Source: Kiloniella sp. EL199 (GTDB lineage Bacteria; Pseudomonadota; Alphaproteobacteria; Kiloniellales; Kiloniellaceae). From it: a stretch of 64,000 bases of DNA. Shown one piece after another: positions 46,191 to 55,640 of this stretch. Each line of letters begins with the position of its first letter. Within the stretch, counting starts at the first letter, position 1. The notes under the pieces were generated by a model. That model was not told the DNA's origin, did not search any database, and worked only from the letters and a program-made list of their open reading frames with translations. The translations under genes were made by a program, and so were the position numbers. The stretch spans positions 1-64,000 of the forward strand of contig NZ_OMPU01000010.1 of NCBI RefSeq assembly GCF_900313065.1. The letters are read 5' to 3'.

Positions 46191-46929
46191 TCCTATTCTC
46201 GAAGTGATAAGTTTGACGAAATGCTTTGGCGCCATTGCTGCAAGTGATGGCCTGACCTTTTCTGTCAAGCGCGGCACCATTCATGGGTTAATTGGTCCGA
46301 ATGGGGCGGGTAAATCCACAGCGATTGCACAGTTGTCCGGTGAACTGCAATCTGACGCAGGGCGTGTTCGGTTTGATGGACAGGATGTGACTCGCTGGCC
46401 TGTGGACAAGCGGGCAAGATCTGGATTGCAACGATCGTATCAAATCACCAGCTTACTGCCGGAATTCACGGCTGAAGACAATGTGGCAATGGCGATACAG
46501 TCCCAGCAAGGTCACAGTTTCCGTTTTTGGGATAATGCGCGCAGAGATCACAGCTTGCGTACGCCTTCGCGGAAAATACTGGAACGTGTCGGCCTCTCAG
46601 ATTTTGCAGATAGTCCGGTTATGGATCTGGCGCATGGACAGCAAAGGCAGTTAGAGTTGGCAATGGTCTTGGCGACAGCGCCGTCGATGTTGTTGCTGGA
46701 TGAACCTATGGCCGGTATGGGGCAATCGGAATCTTTACGAATGATGGAACTTTTACGTCCCTTGAAAGGGGATGTAACGATGCTGTTGGTTGAGCATGAT
46801 ATGGATGTTGTATTTGCGCTTGCTGATATGATCACAGTTTTGGTCAAGGGACAGGTACTGGTAACGGGAACACCTGACGAGATCAAGAACCATCCCGAGG
46901 TGCGGCGTGCATATCTGGGGGAGTATTAA
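46183..46929 (+). CDS. ABC transporter ATPase (LivG type)
   Basis: A 248-residue ATPase. Walker A is GPNGAGKST, the signature region is DLAHGQQRQLELAM (Liv-type variant of LSGGQ), and Walker B is LLLDEPMAGM. The open frame runs back to 46135, but Met 46183 matches the family N-terminus. It is directly followed by the LivF-type gene. Confidence 0.93.
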   Translation: MADPILEVISLTKCFGAIAASDGLTFSVKRGTIHGLIGPNGAGKSTAIAQLSGELQSDAGRVRFDGQDVTRWPVDKRARSGLQRSYQITSLLPEFTAEDNVAMAIQSQQGHSFRFWDNARRDHSLRTPSRKILERVGLSDFADSPVMDLAHGQQRQLELAMVLATAPSMLLLDEPMAGMGQSESLRMMELLRPLKGDVTMLLVEHDMDVVFALADMITVLVKGQVLVTGTPDEIKNHPEVRRAYLGEY

Positions 46930-47640
46930 ATGGGTAACTTGAAGCTCTCGAGTGTTGAAACCAGTTATGGTCCCAGCCAGGTTCTGTTTGGTGTTGATCT
47001 GGAAATCAAGGCTGGAGAGGTCGTAACGCTTATGGGACGTAATGGTATGGGTAAAACCACCACTGTTCGTTCAATTATGGGACTTACGCCTGCGCAAAAA
47101 GGCGAGATCTCTTTTGGTGGTGTCGCCATTCAGGATTTTCGAAGCCATAATATAGCACAGCTGGGTATCGGTTATGTTCCTGAAGGCCGACAGGTTTTTT
47201 CAAACCTGACCGTGCTTGAAAATCTGGTTGCTACTGCAGCCAACCACGCTGGCGTTGACGACCCCTGGTCCATTGATATGGTTATGGATTTATTCCCCCG
47301 CCTTAGAGAAAGAGCCAAGCAATATGCACGGACACTTTCTGGCGGTGAACAGCAGATGTTGGCGATTGGTCGCGCCTTGATGACCAACCCTAGCTTTATG
47401 ATTCTAGACGAAGCCACGGAAGGGCTTGCCCCTATTATTCGCGATGAAATCTGGCATGTTCTGGAGCATAATCTCAAAAAATCCGGACAGGCAATTCTCG
47501 TAATTGATAAACATCCCGAGGCGATGGCCCGGATAGCTGACCGACACTATGTAATGGAAAAGGGACGCGTTGTCTGGTCGGGAACCTCTGAAGATCTCTT
47601 GGCAAATGAGGATATGCAACATCGCTATCTGGGGGTATAG
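46930..47640 (+). CDS. ABC transporter ATPase (LivF type)
   Basis: A 236-residue ATPase with Walker A GRNGMGKTT, signature LSGGEQQML and Walker B FMILDEATEGLAP. It begins on the base after the LivG-type stop codon. With its partner it energises the transporter. Confidence 0.93.
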   Translation: MGNLKLSSVETSYGPSQVLFGVDLEIKAGEVVTLMGRNGMGKTTTVRSIMGLTPAQKGEISFGGVAIQDFRSHNIAQLGIGYVPEGRQVFSNLTVLENLVATAANHAGVDDPWSIDMVMDLFPRLRERAKQYARTLSGGEQQMLAIGRALMTNPSFMILDEATEGLAPIIRDEIWHVLEHNLKKSGQAILVIDKHPEAMARIADRHYVMEKGRVVWSGTSEDLLANEDMQHRYLGV

Positions 47641-47646
47641 GCTGTG

Positions 47647-48489
47647 ATGATAGATCCAGAACGAGACAAGCTTTATAATGTCCGTGCTGCGATACCGGAC
47701 CATATGGATATTTTTGCGAAATGGGAACGATGCGCGGCGGATTTCAACCAAACCTACGCCGGATTGTTGGATCTTCCTTATGGGACTGGTGAACGGACGA
47801 AGCTGGATCTTTATTTGACTGAGAATAAAGAGGCGCCATTGCATGTCTTTATTCACGGTGGTTATTGGCAGGCAATGGATAAAAGCCAATCCAGCTTTTT
47901 GGCCAAGGCTTTTCTGGATGCAGGCGTGAATGTTGCCATGCTTGGCTATGACCTTTGCCCAACAGTAACATTGAGAGAGCTTGTTGAAGAAGTCAGGCAG
48001 GCTTTTGTCTGGCTTTGGCATCGTGCGAATGAATATGGCTATAACCAACATAAAATTCAGATCAGTGGACACTCGGCAGGGGGGCATCTGGTTGGCATGC
48101 TATTAGCCACAGATTGGTCGAAATATGATCTGCCATCTGATGTCGATCCAATACACAGTGCAATTGCAATTAGTGGCCTTTTTGACCTTACACAGTTGGT
48201 TCCGACATCTATCAATAACAAGTTGGGGCTGGATATGGGGGAAGCAAAGGCGTTAAGTCCTTTATTTGTTGAACCCGAAAATATTTGCCCTTTTCTTCTC
48301 GTGGTCGGTGATGATGAAAGCAATGGTTTCCATCAACAGTCTGATAATCTGGAAAGGACGTGGGGAGACAAGTTTGAACAAATTGACCGCATGAGTGTGA
48401 CAGACTGCCATCACTTATCTGTTGTGGCTTTGCTGGCCGAGAAAGAAAGCGCTTTGTTCCAATGGGCTATACATCAGCTTGGATACTGA
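47647..48489 (+). CDS. Alpha/beta hydrolase, arylformamidase-like
   Basis: About 280 residues. The oxyanion motif is HGGYW and the nucleophile elbow is GHSAGGH, with late Asp and His (GDDE, CHHLSV), the combination seen in bacterial kynurenine-formamidase-like hydrolases. GTG 47644 is an alternative start. It lies 6 bp after the ABC ATPase gene, so it is co-transcribed and may hydrolyse the imported compound, an amide or ester. No kynurenine-pathway gene is nearby. Confidence 0.82.
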   Translation: MIDPERDKLYNVRAAIPDHMDIFAKWERCAADFNQTYAGLLDLPYGTGERTKLDLYLTENKEAPLHVFIHGGYWQAMDKSQSSFLAKAFLDAGVNVAMLGYDLCPTVTLRELVEEVRQAFVWLWHRANEYGYNQHKIQISGHSAGGHLVGMLLATDWSKYDLPSDVDPIHSAIAISGLFDLTQLVPTSINNKLGLDMGEAKALSPLFVEPENICPFLLVVGDDESNGFHQQSDNLERTWGDKFEQIDRMSVTDCHHLSVVALLAEKESALFQWAIHQLGY

Positions 48490-48528
48490 TGCATAGCCTC
48501 ATTTTTGTATAACCGAAATGATTGCTTA

Positions 48529-49227
48529 TTATCGCCTGCTTTGTGCGATGTAATAAATAAAATCGTTGAGATGTTTGTCATTGAAGTCGATAATTTTCTT
48601 TAGAATATCAGGATTATTCTCTCGAAAGCGATTACCTGCATCAGGTGTGTCGTAATAGATAACAACCGCTTCATCTGGGGTGGGAATACCATAGGCTTGT
48701 GATACGCCGACAAAGGCCTCTGTTTGGTAGGTATCTGTTCTTGGATGAACAAGTGTTCCCAATGTTGATAGATCTTCATCTCTCTGGGCAGGATTACTGT
48801 TATTGTAGTAGCTTACCTTGAGGATAAAGGAACGGGTAGTTGCTGTTCTTTCGAAAGATGCTTCATCATGTAAAATAGTAACTCCTTCTACGGCAACCGC
48901 GTATTCAAGGCCTTGGTTCAGTTGTGATATTAACTTTCTGCCATCTGTATGTCCCAGAAATGAAGATGAGCAAGTCATATAGATAAAGCGGTTGGGTTGA
49001 TCCAGATCTATATCCCCGTCTTCAGCAAGAACGGGGCCTTCACGTAGAATACGACAGCCCTGTGCGTTAACCCGAGTTTCAAAGGTGCCAAGTTTATTGT
49101 CATAGGTGGCAACATCGTCTGTATTGATCAGGGCAAGGACTCCTTTGCTGGTTGTCTCTGCAAGGGATAAAGAGTTGCTACTGACAAAGAAGCTTGTTGC
49201 CGTGAGAAATAGTGCCATCAATTTCAT
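48529..49227 (-). CDS. Exported protein of unknown function
   Basis: A 232-residue protein with a signal peptide (MKLMALFLTATSFFVSSNSL, cleavage near SLA-ETTS). Met 49227 is preferred because TGGAGACA lies just ahead of it, although the frame opens at 49239. The mature part contains two Cys (about residues 60 and 87) that may pair in the periplasm, and no recognisable domain. It is preceded by another short gene on the same strand. Confidence 0.7.
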   Translation of the reverse strand: MKLMALFLTATSFFVSSNSLSLAETTSKGVLALINTDDVATYDNKLGTFETRVNAQGCRILREGPVLAEDGDIDLDQPNRFIYMTCSSSFLGHTDGRKLISQLNQGLEYAVAVEGVTILHDEASFERTATTRSFILKVSYYNNSNPAQRDEDLSTLGTLVHPRTDTYQTEAFVGVSQAYGIPTPDEAVVIYYDTPDAGNRFRENNPDILKKIIDFNDKHLNDFIYYIAQSRR

Positions 49228-49268
49228 TTTTGTCTCCATATAGATGCATTTAAGTCGTCAGATGATCT

Positions 49269-49556
49269 TTAAACTTCGAATTCGACGATGTTGTTTTTAA
49301 AGACATCAACAGGGGATGTTTCTGGTGTTGGTTTCAGTGCATTGATGCACTCAATCGGCTTGCCGAGGAAGGTCATAGGGTGGGCTGGTTTGGGCATGCT
49401 AGGCGCGAAGCCATTAAAGCGTGCAGTGAAATGTTCCGGCGTCCAGAAATAATCAAGAGTTGCCAACGTTTCACCTTTCGTTTCGATTGCCAAGCTCATT
49501 TCGCCGTTCATGGCTTCGCGAATATCAGCTTCAATTAGTGTTACTTGGTATTTCAT
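49269..49556 (-). CDS. Small hypothetical protein
   Basis: About 95 residues (MKYQVTLIEADIREAMNGEM...), with no signal peptide or membrane segment. The frame extends to 49670, but that would overlap the divergent LysR gene; Met 49556 or Met 49568 are the likely starts. I do not recognise the family. Divergence from the LysR gene suggests regulation by it. Confidence 0.6.
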   Translation of the reverse strand: MKYQVTLIEADIREAMNGEMSLAIETKGETLATLDYFWTPEHFTARFNGFAPSMPKPAHPMTFLGKPIECINALKPTPETSPVDVFKNNIVEFEV

Positions 49557-49657
49557 TTTTCTATCCATCTTGTGTTTGTGTGAGCAGGAATAAGAAAAAG
49601 ATGGCATGAAGTAAGTGGATGTGAAATTATCCAAAATTAAACCGCTGTGGACGAAAA

Positions 49658-50527
49658 ATGATCCAACCATTTAATTGGGATGATATTCGTATCTTTCTGG
49701 CATTAACCCGATCTGGTTCTGTTCGAGAAGCATCCCGACGATTAAACGTGACGCATGCCACTGTTTCCAGGCGGTTACGGATTTTGGAAGAAAATGTTGG
49801 TGTTCCTTTATTTGAACGTGTCACAACTGGACTGCATTTAAGTGAAGCCGGGCGTGAAATTCTATCCGCAGCCGAAGATGCTGAAGCCTCTATGCAAGAA
49901 CTGGATCGCAGGGTTTTTGCGCGCGATACGCAAATTGCGGGCAAAGTACGGCTATCAATGTCAGAAACACTTTTCCTAAGTTTGTTGCATCCAAAAATCG
50001 CATCTTTTCAAGAGCTTTACCCCATGGTGGAGCTGGTGCTGGAAAGTTCTGACCAAATGGCAAAGCTCTCGCAACGTGAAGCCGATGTTGTCATCCGTAT
50101 TACCCGTAATCCTCCACCGGAAGCCGTGGGGCGGCGAATTGCCGAAAGCCCTCTGGGATGTTACGCCTCTACAGAGTATTTGGCGGATCGCCCCAAGCTG
50201 GATCGCTGGATTTCACAAAGCTACGAAGGGGCCGCAAAACCTGTCTTGCCAGCGCGGATTTCTGCGACGGCTACCTCTGCCAATTCTGTACAGGTTATGC
50301 TGCGAAATGGTATGGGGATTGGTATGCTTCCCTGTTATATGGGGGATACTGATCCTCATTTGGAACGTGTCCCGGGGACAAAGTTGATTCCTGATAATAC
50401 GATGTGGGTTTTGGTGCATGCCGATATAAAAGAAAATCGTCGGGTAAGAGTTCTGCTTGATTTTCTATATGAAGCAATGGAAGGCTATAAACCTGTTATC
50501 GAGGGGAAAGGCAAGCAAAGTAGATAA
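49658..50527 (+). CDS. LysR-family transcriptional regulator
   Basis: A 289-residue LysR protein. The helix-turn-helix is at about 18-42 (GSVREASRRLNVTHATVSRR) followed by the long linker helix and a substrate-binding domain (about 90-285). It lies about 100 bp from the divergent small gene, the usual LysR arrangement. The effector is unknown. Confidence 0.9.
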   Translation: MIQPFNWDDIRIFLALTRSGSVREASRRLNVTHATVSRRLRILEENVGVPLFERVTTGLHLSEAGREILSAAEDAEASMQELDRRVFARDTQIAGKVRLSMSETLFLSLLHPKIASFQELYPMVELVLESSDQMAKLSQREADVVIRITRNPPPEAVGRRIAESPLGCYASTEYLADRPKLDRWISQSYEGAAKPVLPARISATATSANSVQVMLRNGMGIGMLPCYMGDTDPHLERVPGTKLIPDNTMWVLVHADIKENRRVRVLLDFLYEAMEGYKPVIEGKGKQSR

Positions 50528-50531
50528 AGAC

Positions 50532-51134
50532 TTAGCCGGGCATGAGAGAAAAAAAGGCTCCGTAAAAAACGAACCAAAACCCAAAGAAAATTTTTATAAT
50601 TTGTGATTGAGAGAAGATTTTTTGAAGATAAAAGAGAACGAACTGGCAGAACACAATGACCAGTGCCCATCGAAAAAGGCGTGCTGGAATACTTATCAGA
50701 ACAAATTGTACGAGGTTTATTGATTGTTGCCCTGCTTCATAAGAATACAGTTTATAGGGTACACCAGTGAACGATCCGACAACTAAACTGCTTAATCCAT
50801 ACTGGGTTTTCTCTCTCACTTCTTGCATCATATCAGTGTTGATAGCAGGCAGCCTTTCCAGCAAATTATATATGATTTCAGGATAAGCACGTCCCAAATA
50901 ATATAATAAGACACCCCCGACTAATGCCCCAGCCAATGTCAGCAATGAGAAACAAATGGCTTGATATGCGTTATAACGAATGCAAATCAGACTGAGGAAA
51001 AGGTCCGGTACAATAAAGAAGAAAGTCGCTTCAGAGATCCCCCATAAAAATGCAACATAATATAGTGAAACTATACTGATGAGAGGGAATAGTCTTTGGT
51101 TTGCGGGTTGATGATTCTGTTTGGAATGAAACAT
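50532..51134 (-). CDS. VTT-like (YqaA/DedA-related) membrane protein
   Basis: A 200-residue protein with about five hydrophobic segments. The middle GALVGGVLLYYLGRAYPEIIY and VVGSFTGVPYKLYSYEAGQQ resemble the VTT domain of DedA-type lipid-scramblase-like proteins (G..VG....Y.LGR; G...P.K). Its role is unknown. It converges with the LysR gene 5 bp away. Confidence 0.7.
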   Translation of the reverse strand: MFHSKQNHQPANQRLFPLISIVSLYYVAFLWGISEATFFFIVPDLFLSLICIRYNAYQAICFSLLTLAGALVGGVLLYYLGRAYPEIIYNLLERLPAINTDMMQEVREKTQYGLSSLVVGSFTGVPYKLYSYEAGQQSINLVQFVLISIPARLFRWALVIVFCQFVLFYLQKIFSQSQIIKIFFGFWFVFYGAFFSLMPG

Positions 51135-51200
51135 TCTGAATCAATTTGAAGTTCTGATGGTAGCTGAGTTTATCAGCTACCATCAGAAGGTACAGGCGTT

Positions 51201-54200
51201 TTAGATTACCTGGTCAGTATACAATGATATGTCAGTTTGTAGGAAAAGATCTGCACCAGAAACCAAATCTGTGTAGTGAGTAAAGGTTTCTCCATGCGCT
51301 TCAACTGTTCCAAGATTTTGCATATTGGCATCAATCGTGACGCTGTCTTGATTGGCATCACCAAATACAAAAAGTTGATCATCATCATTCATATCCAGAA
51401 TATCACTAATATTCAGAGCAAGAGTATCTGATTCAGGGTTCTCCCAATCTCGCATGTCAATTGCTTCGATATTCAGCAATCGTCCTGTTAGCGAGATTTC
51501 ATCTGAAGTATTCTCTACTGCTGCCAGTGATAACGTATCAAAACCATCTCCACCTGATGTCCATGAATCTGCTGCATCGTAGAACAACACATCGTCTCCA
51601 TCTCCACCATAAAGATAGTCTGCACCTGCACCGCCATAGAGAACATCGTTACCATCGTGACCAAATAGTTTTTCACCAGCATGATCACTTCCGATGACAA
51701 TATTGTCCTCTGCGTTACCATTCATATGTTTTCCGGCGCTGTGACCATCATTGATAAGAACTTCAACATGATCGGCAAGGGTATATGCCCATCCTCCTTT
51801 CCAGATTACGGCATCCAGGCCTTGGCCTGCAGTCTCGACGATTTCATGCTGGCCATTGGCAAGATAAACATCATCTCCCAATCCGCCAGTTAAAGTTTTC
51901 ATACCTTTTGTCACAGCTTCCAAAACGTCATTACCGTCTGTGCCGTTCACAGTATGTGTACCCCAGCCTTTGCTGAAATAGAAGCCGTCATTATTGCCTA
52001 CATTATCAATATATTCAGGCATAAACTGTGCTAATGCATCAGGAATCTCTATTTCAGATACTCCGGATTCATCAACATGGCGTGCACCATCTGGTATCAC
52101 TGGTGGTTCAGGATCCGGGTCCGGGATTGGATCCGGATCGGGTACTATTGGTTGTGGAGTATCTCCACTATTAATGAAATCAAGGATATCGTTATATGTA
52201 TATACCCCTTCATTCATAGCCACGTGTTCTACATTGGCCATTATGGTGTCTGTATTTCCATTCTGATGTGTGAGACGAATTTGTGAAGAATTACCAATCA
52301 GAGTGAAATCGGTTAGATTTCCTGAAATAATAACGGTGTCTTCACCGTCGCCTCCATCAAAGCGATCTCCGCCATTTGCGCCACCAAAGAGAATGTCATC
52401 TCCATCATGACCGTTGAGGCTTTCCCCGGAGAACTCACTGCCGACAATAATATTGTCTATGGCGTTTCCATGCATGTGGGTGCCTTTGCCTCCGGCATTG
52501 AATAGAACTTCAACATTGTCGGCCAAAGTATAAGCCCATCCACCGTTCCAGATTAAAGTGTCAAAACCTTCATTTGCATCTTCAATCACTTCATGTTGAC
52601 CATTGGCCAGATAAATATCATCGCCAAGTCCGCCGGTCAGAGTTTTCATACCTTTTGTTACTGCCTCCAGAACATCATTACCGTCTGTTCCGTTTACAGT
52701 GTGTGCACCCCAACCCTTGCTGAAGTATCTACCTCCGTTTTGTCCGGCTTGCTGTTCAAAATCCGTAAGGTAGCTGTCCAATTCTGCAGGTATATTGTAT
52801 TTACCTAGTTCTGCATCATCGACTGGCAACCCAAGATCAGGATCAGGAGTTGGATCGGGATCGGGATCGGGATCAGGATCTGGGTCCGGATCAGGATCAG
52901 GAATTGGATCCGGATCAATCCCGGCAATAATATCCTGTAGTTCCGAGAAGGTGTACGTTGCATCCGAAAAGGCAATGTTTTCTACATTCCCAAGAATTGT
53001 ATCAGAAAGCCCATTTTCATAGGTCACTCTGATCTGGCCTGTTCCGGAAAGTTCATAATCGTCAAGAGCACCGTCAAATACGACAGTATCAGTACCATTA
53101 CCTCCGTCGTATCTGTCTCCGCCTGAATTCCCACCAAACAGAACGTCATCACCATCGTGGCCGTTAAGGTTCTCACCGCTATGCTGGCTACCCATGATAA
53201 CGTTGTCAAGATCGTTACCATTCATGTAACGCCCTTGCGAATTCCCTTTGTTGATAAGGTTTTCTACATTCTCCGGAAGAGCAAAGGCCCAACCGCCATT
53301 CCAGAATACCGTATCTGTTCCTTCGTTGGCGTTTTCTCTTATTTCATACTGTCCATCCAGAAGGTATACATCATCACCAGCTCCGCCGGACATGATCTTG
53401 TTACCTTTGTAAATAGCATGCAATACGTCTCGCCCGTCAGTTCCTTCCAGATGGGCATCACCCCAGCCAGCCAGCTTGTAAACACCACCATCGCTTACCC
53501 AGTTATACTCAGGCTGTGCGCCGGGAAGGTCTCCAAAATCAAAATGTTTCGGTGGCTGGAGTTGGAAATTATCCCACTGTGGATCAAATGATCCATTCTC
53601 CATAGGAGTACCGTTTAAGGTATTTCCTTCACTCTCATAGCGGTTGTTTGTGATTTTAAGCTGTCCGCCATGATCTGTAATGATATTGTCGTACAGATTA
53701 ATAATAACATGCGGATCATCTGTTCCGACGCCAATAATCGTACCGCCTTCGCTGCCCTGATTGTAGTGGTTGATAATTTGATTTCCGCGGATAATAACTT
53801 CACCGCCTTCAATGGAATTATCCCGGTCCGTTGAATACCACATAATATTGGGATTATCAGAGGCGTTTGACTGGATGATAGTGTTGTTTTCAACCAGCAT
53901 GTCACCACCGGCAGTCACATCGACAGCCATACTGGCTGTGCCGTTACCATCATCAAGAATACTGTCACGAACAATTGTTTTCTCTGCGAGGGATTTTACA
54001 TGGTGACCGATATTGGTGTCTTTGAACTCGCTGCCCTCAACGATAAGCGCATCGCCTCGGTTTGCGTATATGGCGTGGCTGAAACCGTCACCCATGCCAT
54101 TGTCGACAAATTCTGAATCAATGATGTGGATTGTATGTCCGTCTGCGCCACCCAGAATACCGTTTTCGTTTGATTCAAAAGTTGAATCCACAACGGTCAG

Positions 54201-54587
54201 ATCCCCGTCCTGATGACGGATACCGGCACCGTTGAAGTCTCTGTTGTTTGCACCCTGGAAATGGATGTTTTCAACGTACAGACTTCCGCCTTCTGTTGTA
54301 ACCAACGCACCTTTGGAGACGTAACCTATGTCAAATACAACATCTCCCACGCCAATAATCTGTGTTTGCTGAGAAATGTTAAGCGGATGGTCATCGTCAT
54401 AGCGATGATAATATTCGTTCCCTGAAAAGGAATATGTTCCCTCGAAAACGAGAATTGTATCTCCTGGCTGAGATGCTGCCCACGCTTCTTGGGGGGTCGC
54501 ATATTGTTTGCCGGCACCGACTTCCAGATAAACTCCGGAACCTGGGGGACGGATATGATCGTATTGTGAATTTAAGTTTACAGTCAT
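51201..54587 (-). CDS. Large beta-helix / RTX repeat protein, probable type I secreted
   Basis: 1128 residues, acidic, with no Sec signal. Residues about 80-345 form a right-handed parallel beta-helix (ITDHGGQLKITNNRY, VVDSTFESNENGI), as in polysaccharide lyases and epimerases. Three related RTX modules follow (about 378-550, 620-805, 870-1040), each with GTDGNDVL, GGxGDDxYL and NGHDGDDxLFGG calcium-binding repeats. They are joined by Asp-Pro linkers (about 558-585 and 815-845). The C-terminus resembles a type I secretion signal. It is likely an extracellular polysaccharide-binding or modifying protein. No ABC exporter is nearby. AGAGG serves as ribosome binding site. Confidence 0.87.
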   Translation of the reverse strand: MTVNLNSQYDHIRPPGSGVYLEVGAGKQYATPQEAWAASQPGDTILVFEGTYSFSGNEYYHRYDDDHPLNISQQTQIIGVGDVVFDIGYVSKGALVTTEGGSLYVENIHFQGANNRDFNGAGIRHQDGDLTVVDSTFESNENGILGGADGHTIHIIDSEFVDNGMGDGFSHAIYANRGDALIVEGSEFKDTNIGHHVKSLAEKTIVRDSILDDGNGTASMAVDVTAGGDMLVENNTIIQSNASDNPNIMWYSTDRDNSIEGGEVIIRGNQIINHYNQGSEGGTIIGVGTDDPHVIINLYDNIITDHGGQLKITNNRYESEGNTLNGTPMENGSFDPQWDNFQLQPPKHFDFGDLPGAQPEYNWVSDGGVYKLAGWGDAHLEGTDGRDVLHAIYKGNKIMSGGAGDDVYLLDGQYEIRENANEGTDTVFWNGGWAFALPENVENLINKGNSQGRYMNGNDLDNVIMGSQHSGENLNGHDGDDVLFGGNSGGDRYDGGNGTDTVVFDGALDDYELSGTGQIRVTYENGLSDTILGNVENIAFSDATYTFSELQDIIAGIDPDPIPDPDPDPDPDPDPDPDPTPDPDLGLPVDDAELGKYNIPAELDSYLTDFEQQAGQNGGRYFSKGWGAHTVNGTDGNDVLEAVTKGMKTLTGGLGDDIYLANGQHEVIEDANEGFDTLIWNGGWAYTLADNVEVLFNAGGKGTHMHGNAIDNIIVGSEFSGESLNGHDGDDILFGGANGGDRFDGGDGEDTVIISGNLTDFTLIGNSSQIRLTHQNGNTDTIMANVEHVAMNEGVYTYNDILDFINSGDTPQPIVPDPDPIPDPDPEPPVIPDGARHVDESGVSEIEIPDALAQFMPEYIDNVGNNDGFYFSKGWGTHTVNGTDGNDVLEAVTKGMKTLTGGLGDDVYLANGQHEIVETAGQGLDAVIWKGGWAYTLADHVEVLINDGHSAGKHMNGNAEDNIVIGSDHAGEKLFGHDGNDVLYGGAGADYLYGGDGDDVLFYDAADSWTSGGDGFDTLSLAAVENTSDEISLTGRLLNIEAIDMRDWENPESDTLALNISDILDMNDDDQLFVFGDANQDSVTIDANMQNLGTVEAHGETFTHYTDLVSGADLFLQTDISLYTDQVI
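52833..52918. repeat. Hexanucleotide (GGATCN-type) repeat encoding the Asp-Pro linker
   Basis: A run of near-identical hexamers (GGATCG, GGATCA, GGTCCG variants) encodes the alternating Asp-Pro linker between RTX modules 1 and 2. As the unit is six bases, gain or loss would keep the frame and change only linker length. A shorter linker of the same type lies at about 52105-52145. Confidence 0.8.
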
Positions 54588-54999
54588 TGAATACCTACCT
54601 CTTTAAATTGAGTTTCTCAAATTCTCACAGGTACATCGATCTGCAACTTTTTGGCATAAACAGACATACCCCCCCGATGTGAGGGTGACATAATAAACGT
54701 TAGCAATAGCTTATTTATTGTGACAAAAAAGAGGCCTGGTAAGAAAATTGTCTATACTTCATTTAAGTGATTGATATAAAACAATTTATTTTTTGTGAAT
54801 TATTTTTACCCTTATGATTGAAATTGTTGGTACATGATATGTTAAATGATGTGTTAACTATACTTTGATCAGAAGTTTATTAAATGTTCTTATGATATGT
54901 TGATTCCTGCGTTTTCAGAAACAGGTAAATCATAACCTTGGTAGATTATGTTTATCGTGAATTAGTAATGATTATGAGATGAGATTTGACGTTATGATA
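54588..54999. other. AT-rich intergenic region upstream of the RTX gene
   Basis: 412 bp of very AT-rich DNA with no gene or RNA recognised. It presumably holds the promoter of the RTX gene and the 3' end of the phospholipid operon. ATGATATGTT recurs near 54834 and 54892, without further organisation. Confidence 0.5.
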
Positions 55000-55638
55000 C
55001 TATTCCCATTCGGGAAAGTTCCCTTGCTGCGAAAGGTCGGCGATCTGTGTTTCCAAATTTTGCATAAAATAATCTTTTTCTCCATACCAAAATTGAGCAT
55101 CTCCTACAAATATATCGCAAAAGAACGGGACAAAGACGGCATCTCCTTTGGGAAGAGCTTTTCCTAATCCATGTAAAAATAATGGCGTTATTGGGACGTC
55201 CGGGAATTTTTTACTGATCAGGGAAATACCCTTTTTGAATTTTGTTAATTCTTCAGGCTGACCACGAGATCCTTCGGGATAGATAATGAGAATTTCATCG
55301 TTCCGTAGTGCCTCAAAAGCTTGATGTAACGGATTTCCACCTTTGCTTGATCGTTGAATGGGAATGATGCCAATAATCTTGGTCGCAAACCAGGCGAGAA
55401 CAGGATTGCTGAGAAAGTAATCCGCAGCAGCAACGGGACGAACTCTGGGTAAGAGAGACAGGGGGAAAAGAGACAGGATCACCAATGTATCAAGGTGCGA
55501 ATTGTGATTGGCAATAACCACAGCAGGACCTTGGGTTGGTAATGACTGTCTGTTGCGAATATTGATCCCTAAGCCGATTAGTACCAAGGGACGGACAAGC
55601 AACATAAAGAACAGCGATCTAAGAAGAGTATTGATCAT
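55000..55638 (-). CDS. 1-acyl-glycerol-3-phosphate acyltransferase (PlsC family)
   Basis: A 212-residue acyltransferase. The catalytic HX4D motif is NHNSHLDTL, followed by the glycerol-phosphate motif YPEGSRGQPEELTKFKKG. An N-terminal hydrophobic segment anchors it. It adds the second acyl chain in phospholipid synthesis. It follows the CdsA/YnbB-like gene by 2 bp; a housekeeping PlsC may also exist elsewhere. Confidence 0.9.
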   Translation of the reverse strand: MINTLLRSLFFMLLVRPLVLIGLGINIRNRQSLPTQGPAVVIANHNSHLDTLVILSLFPLSLLPRVRPVAAADYFLSNPVLAWFATKIIGIIPIQRSSKGGNPLHQAFEALRNDEILIIYPEGSRGQPEELTKFKKGISLISKKFPDVPITPLFLHGLGKALPKGDAVFVPFFCDIFVGDAQFWYGEKDYFMQNLETQIADLSQQGNFPEWE

Positions 55639-55640
55639 CG

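Noticed and set aside
49557-49670. Extended start of the small gene at 49269
   Set aside because: It would overlap the LysR gene start and occupy the divergent promoter region; internal Met codons fit better.
52795-53022. Plus-strand Ser-Gly repeat open frame
   Set aside because: It is the complement of the Asp-Pro linker of the RTX gene, so its repeats are a by-product.
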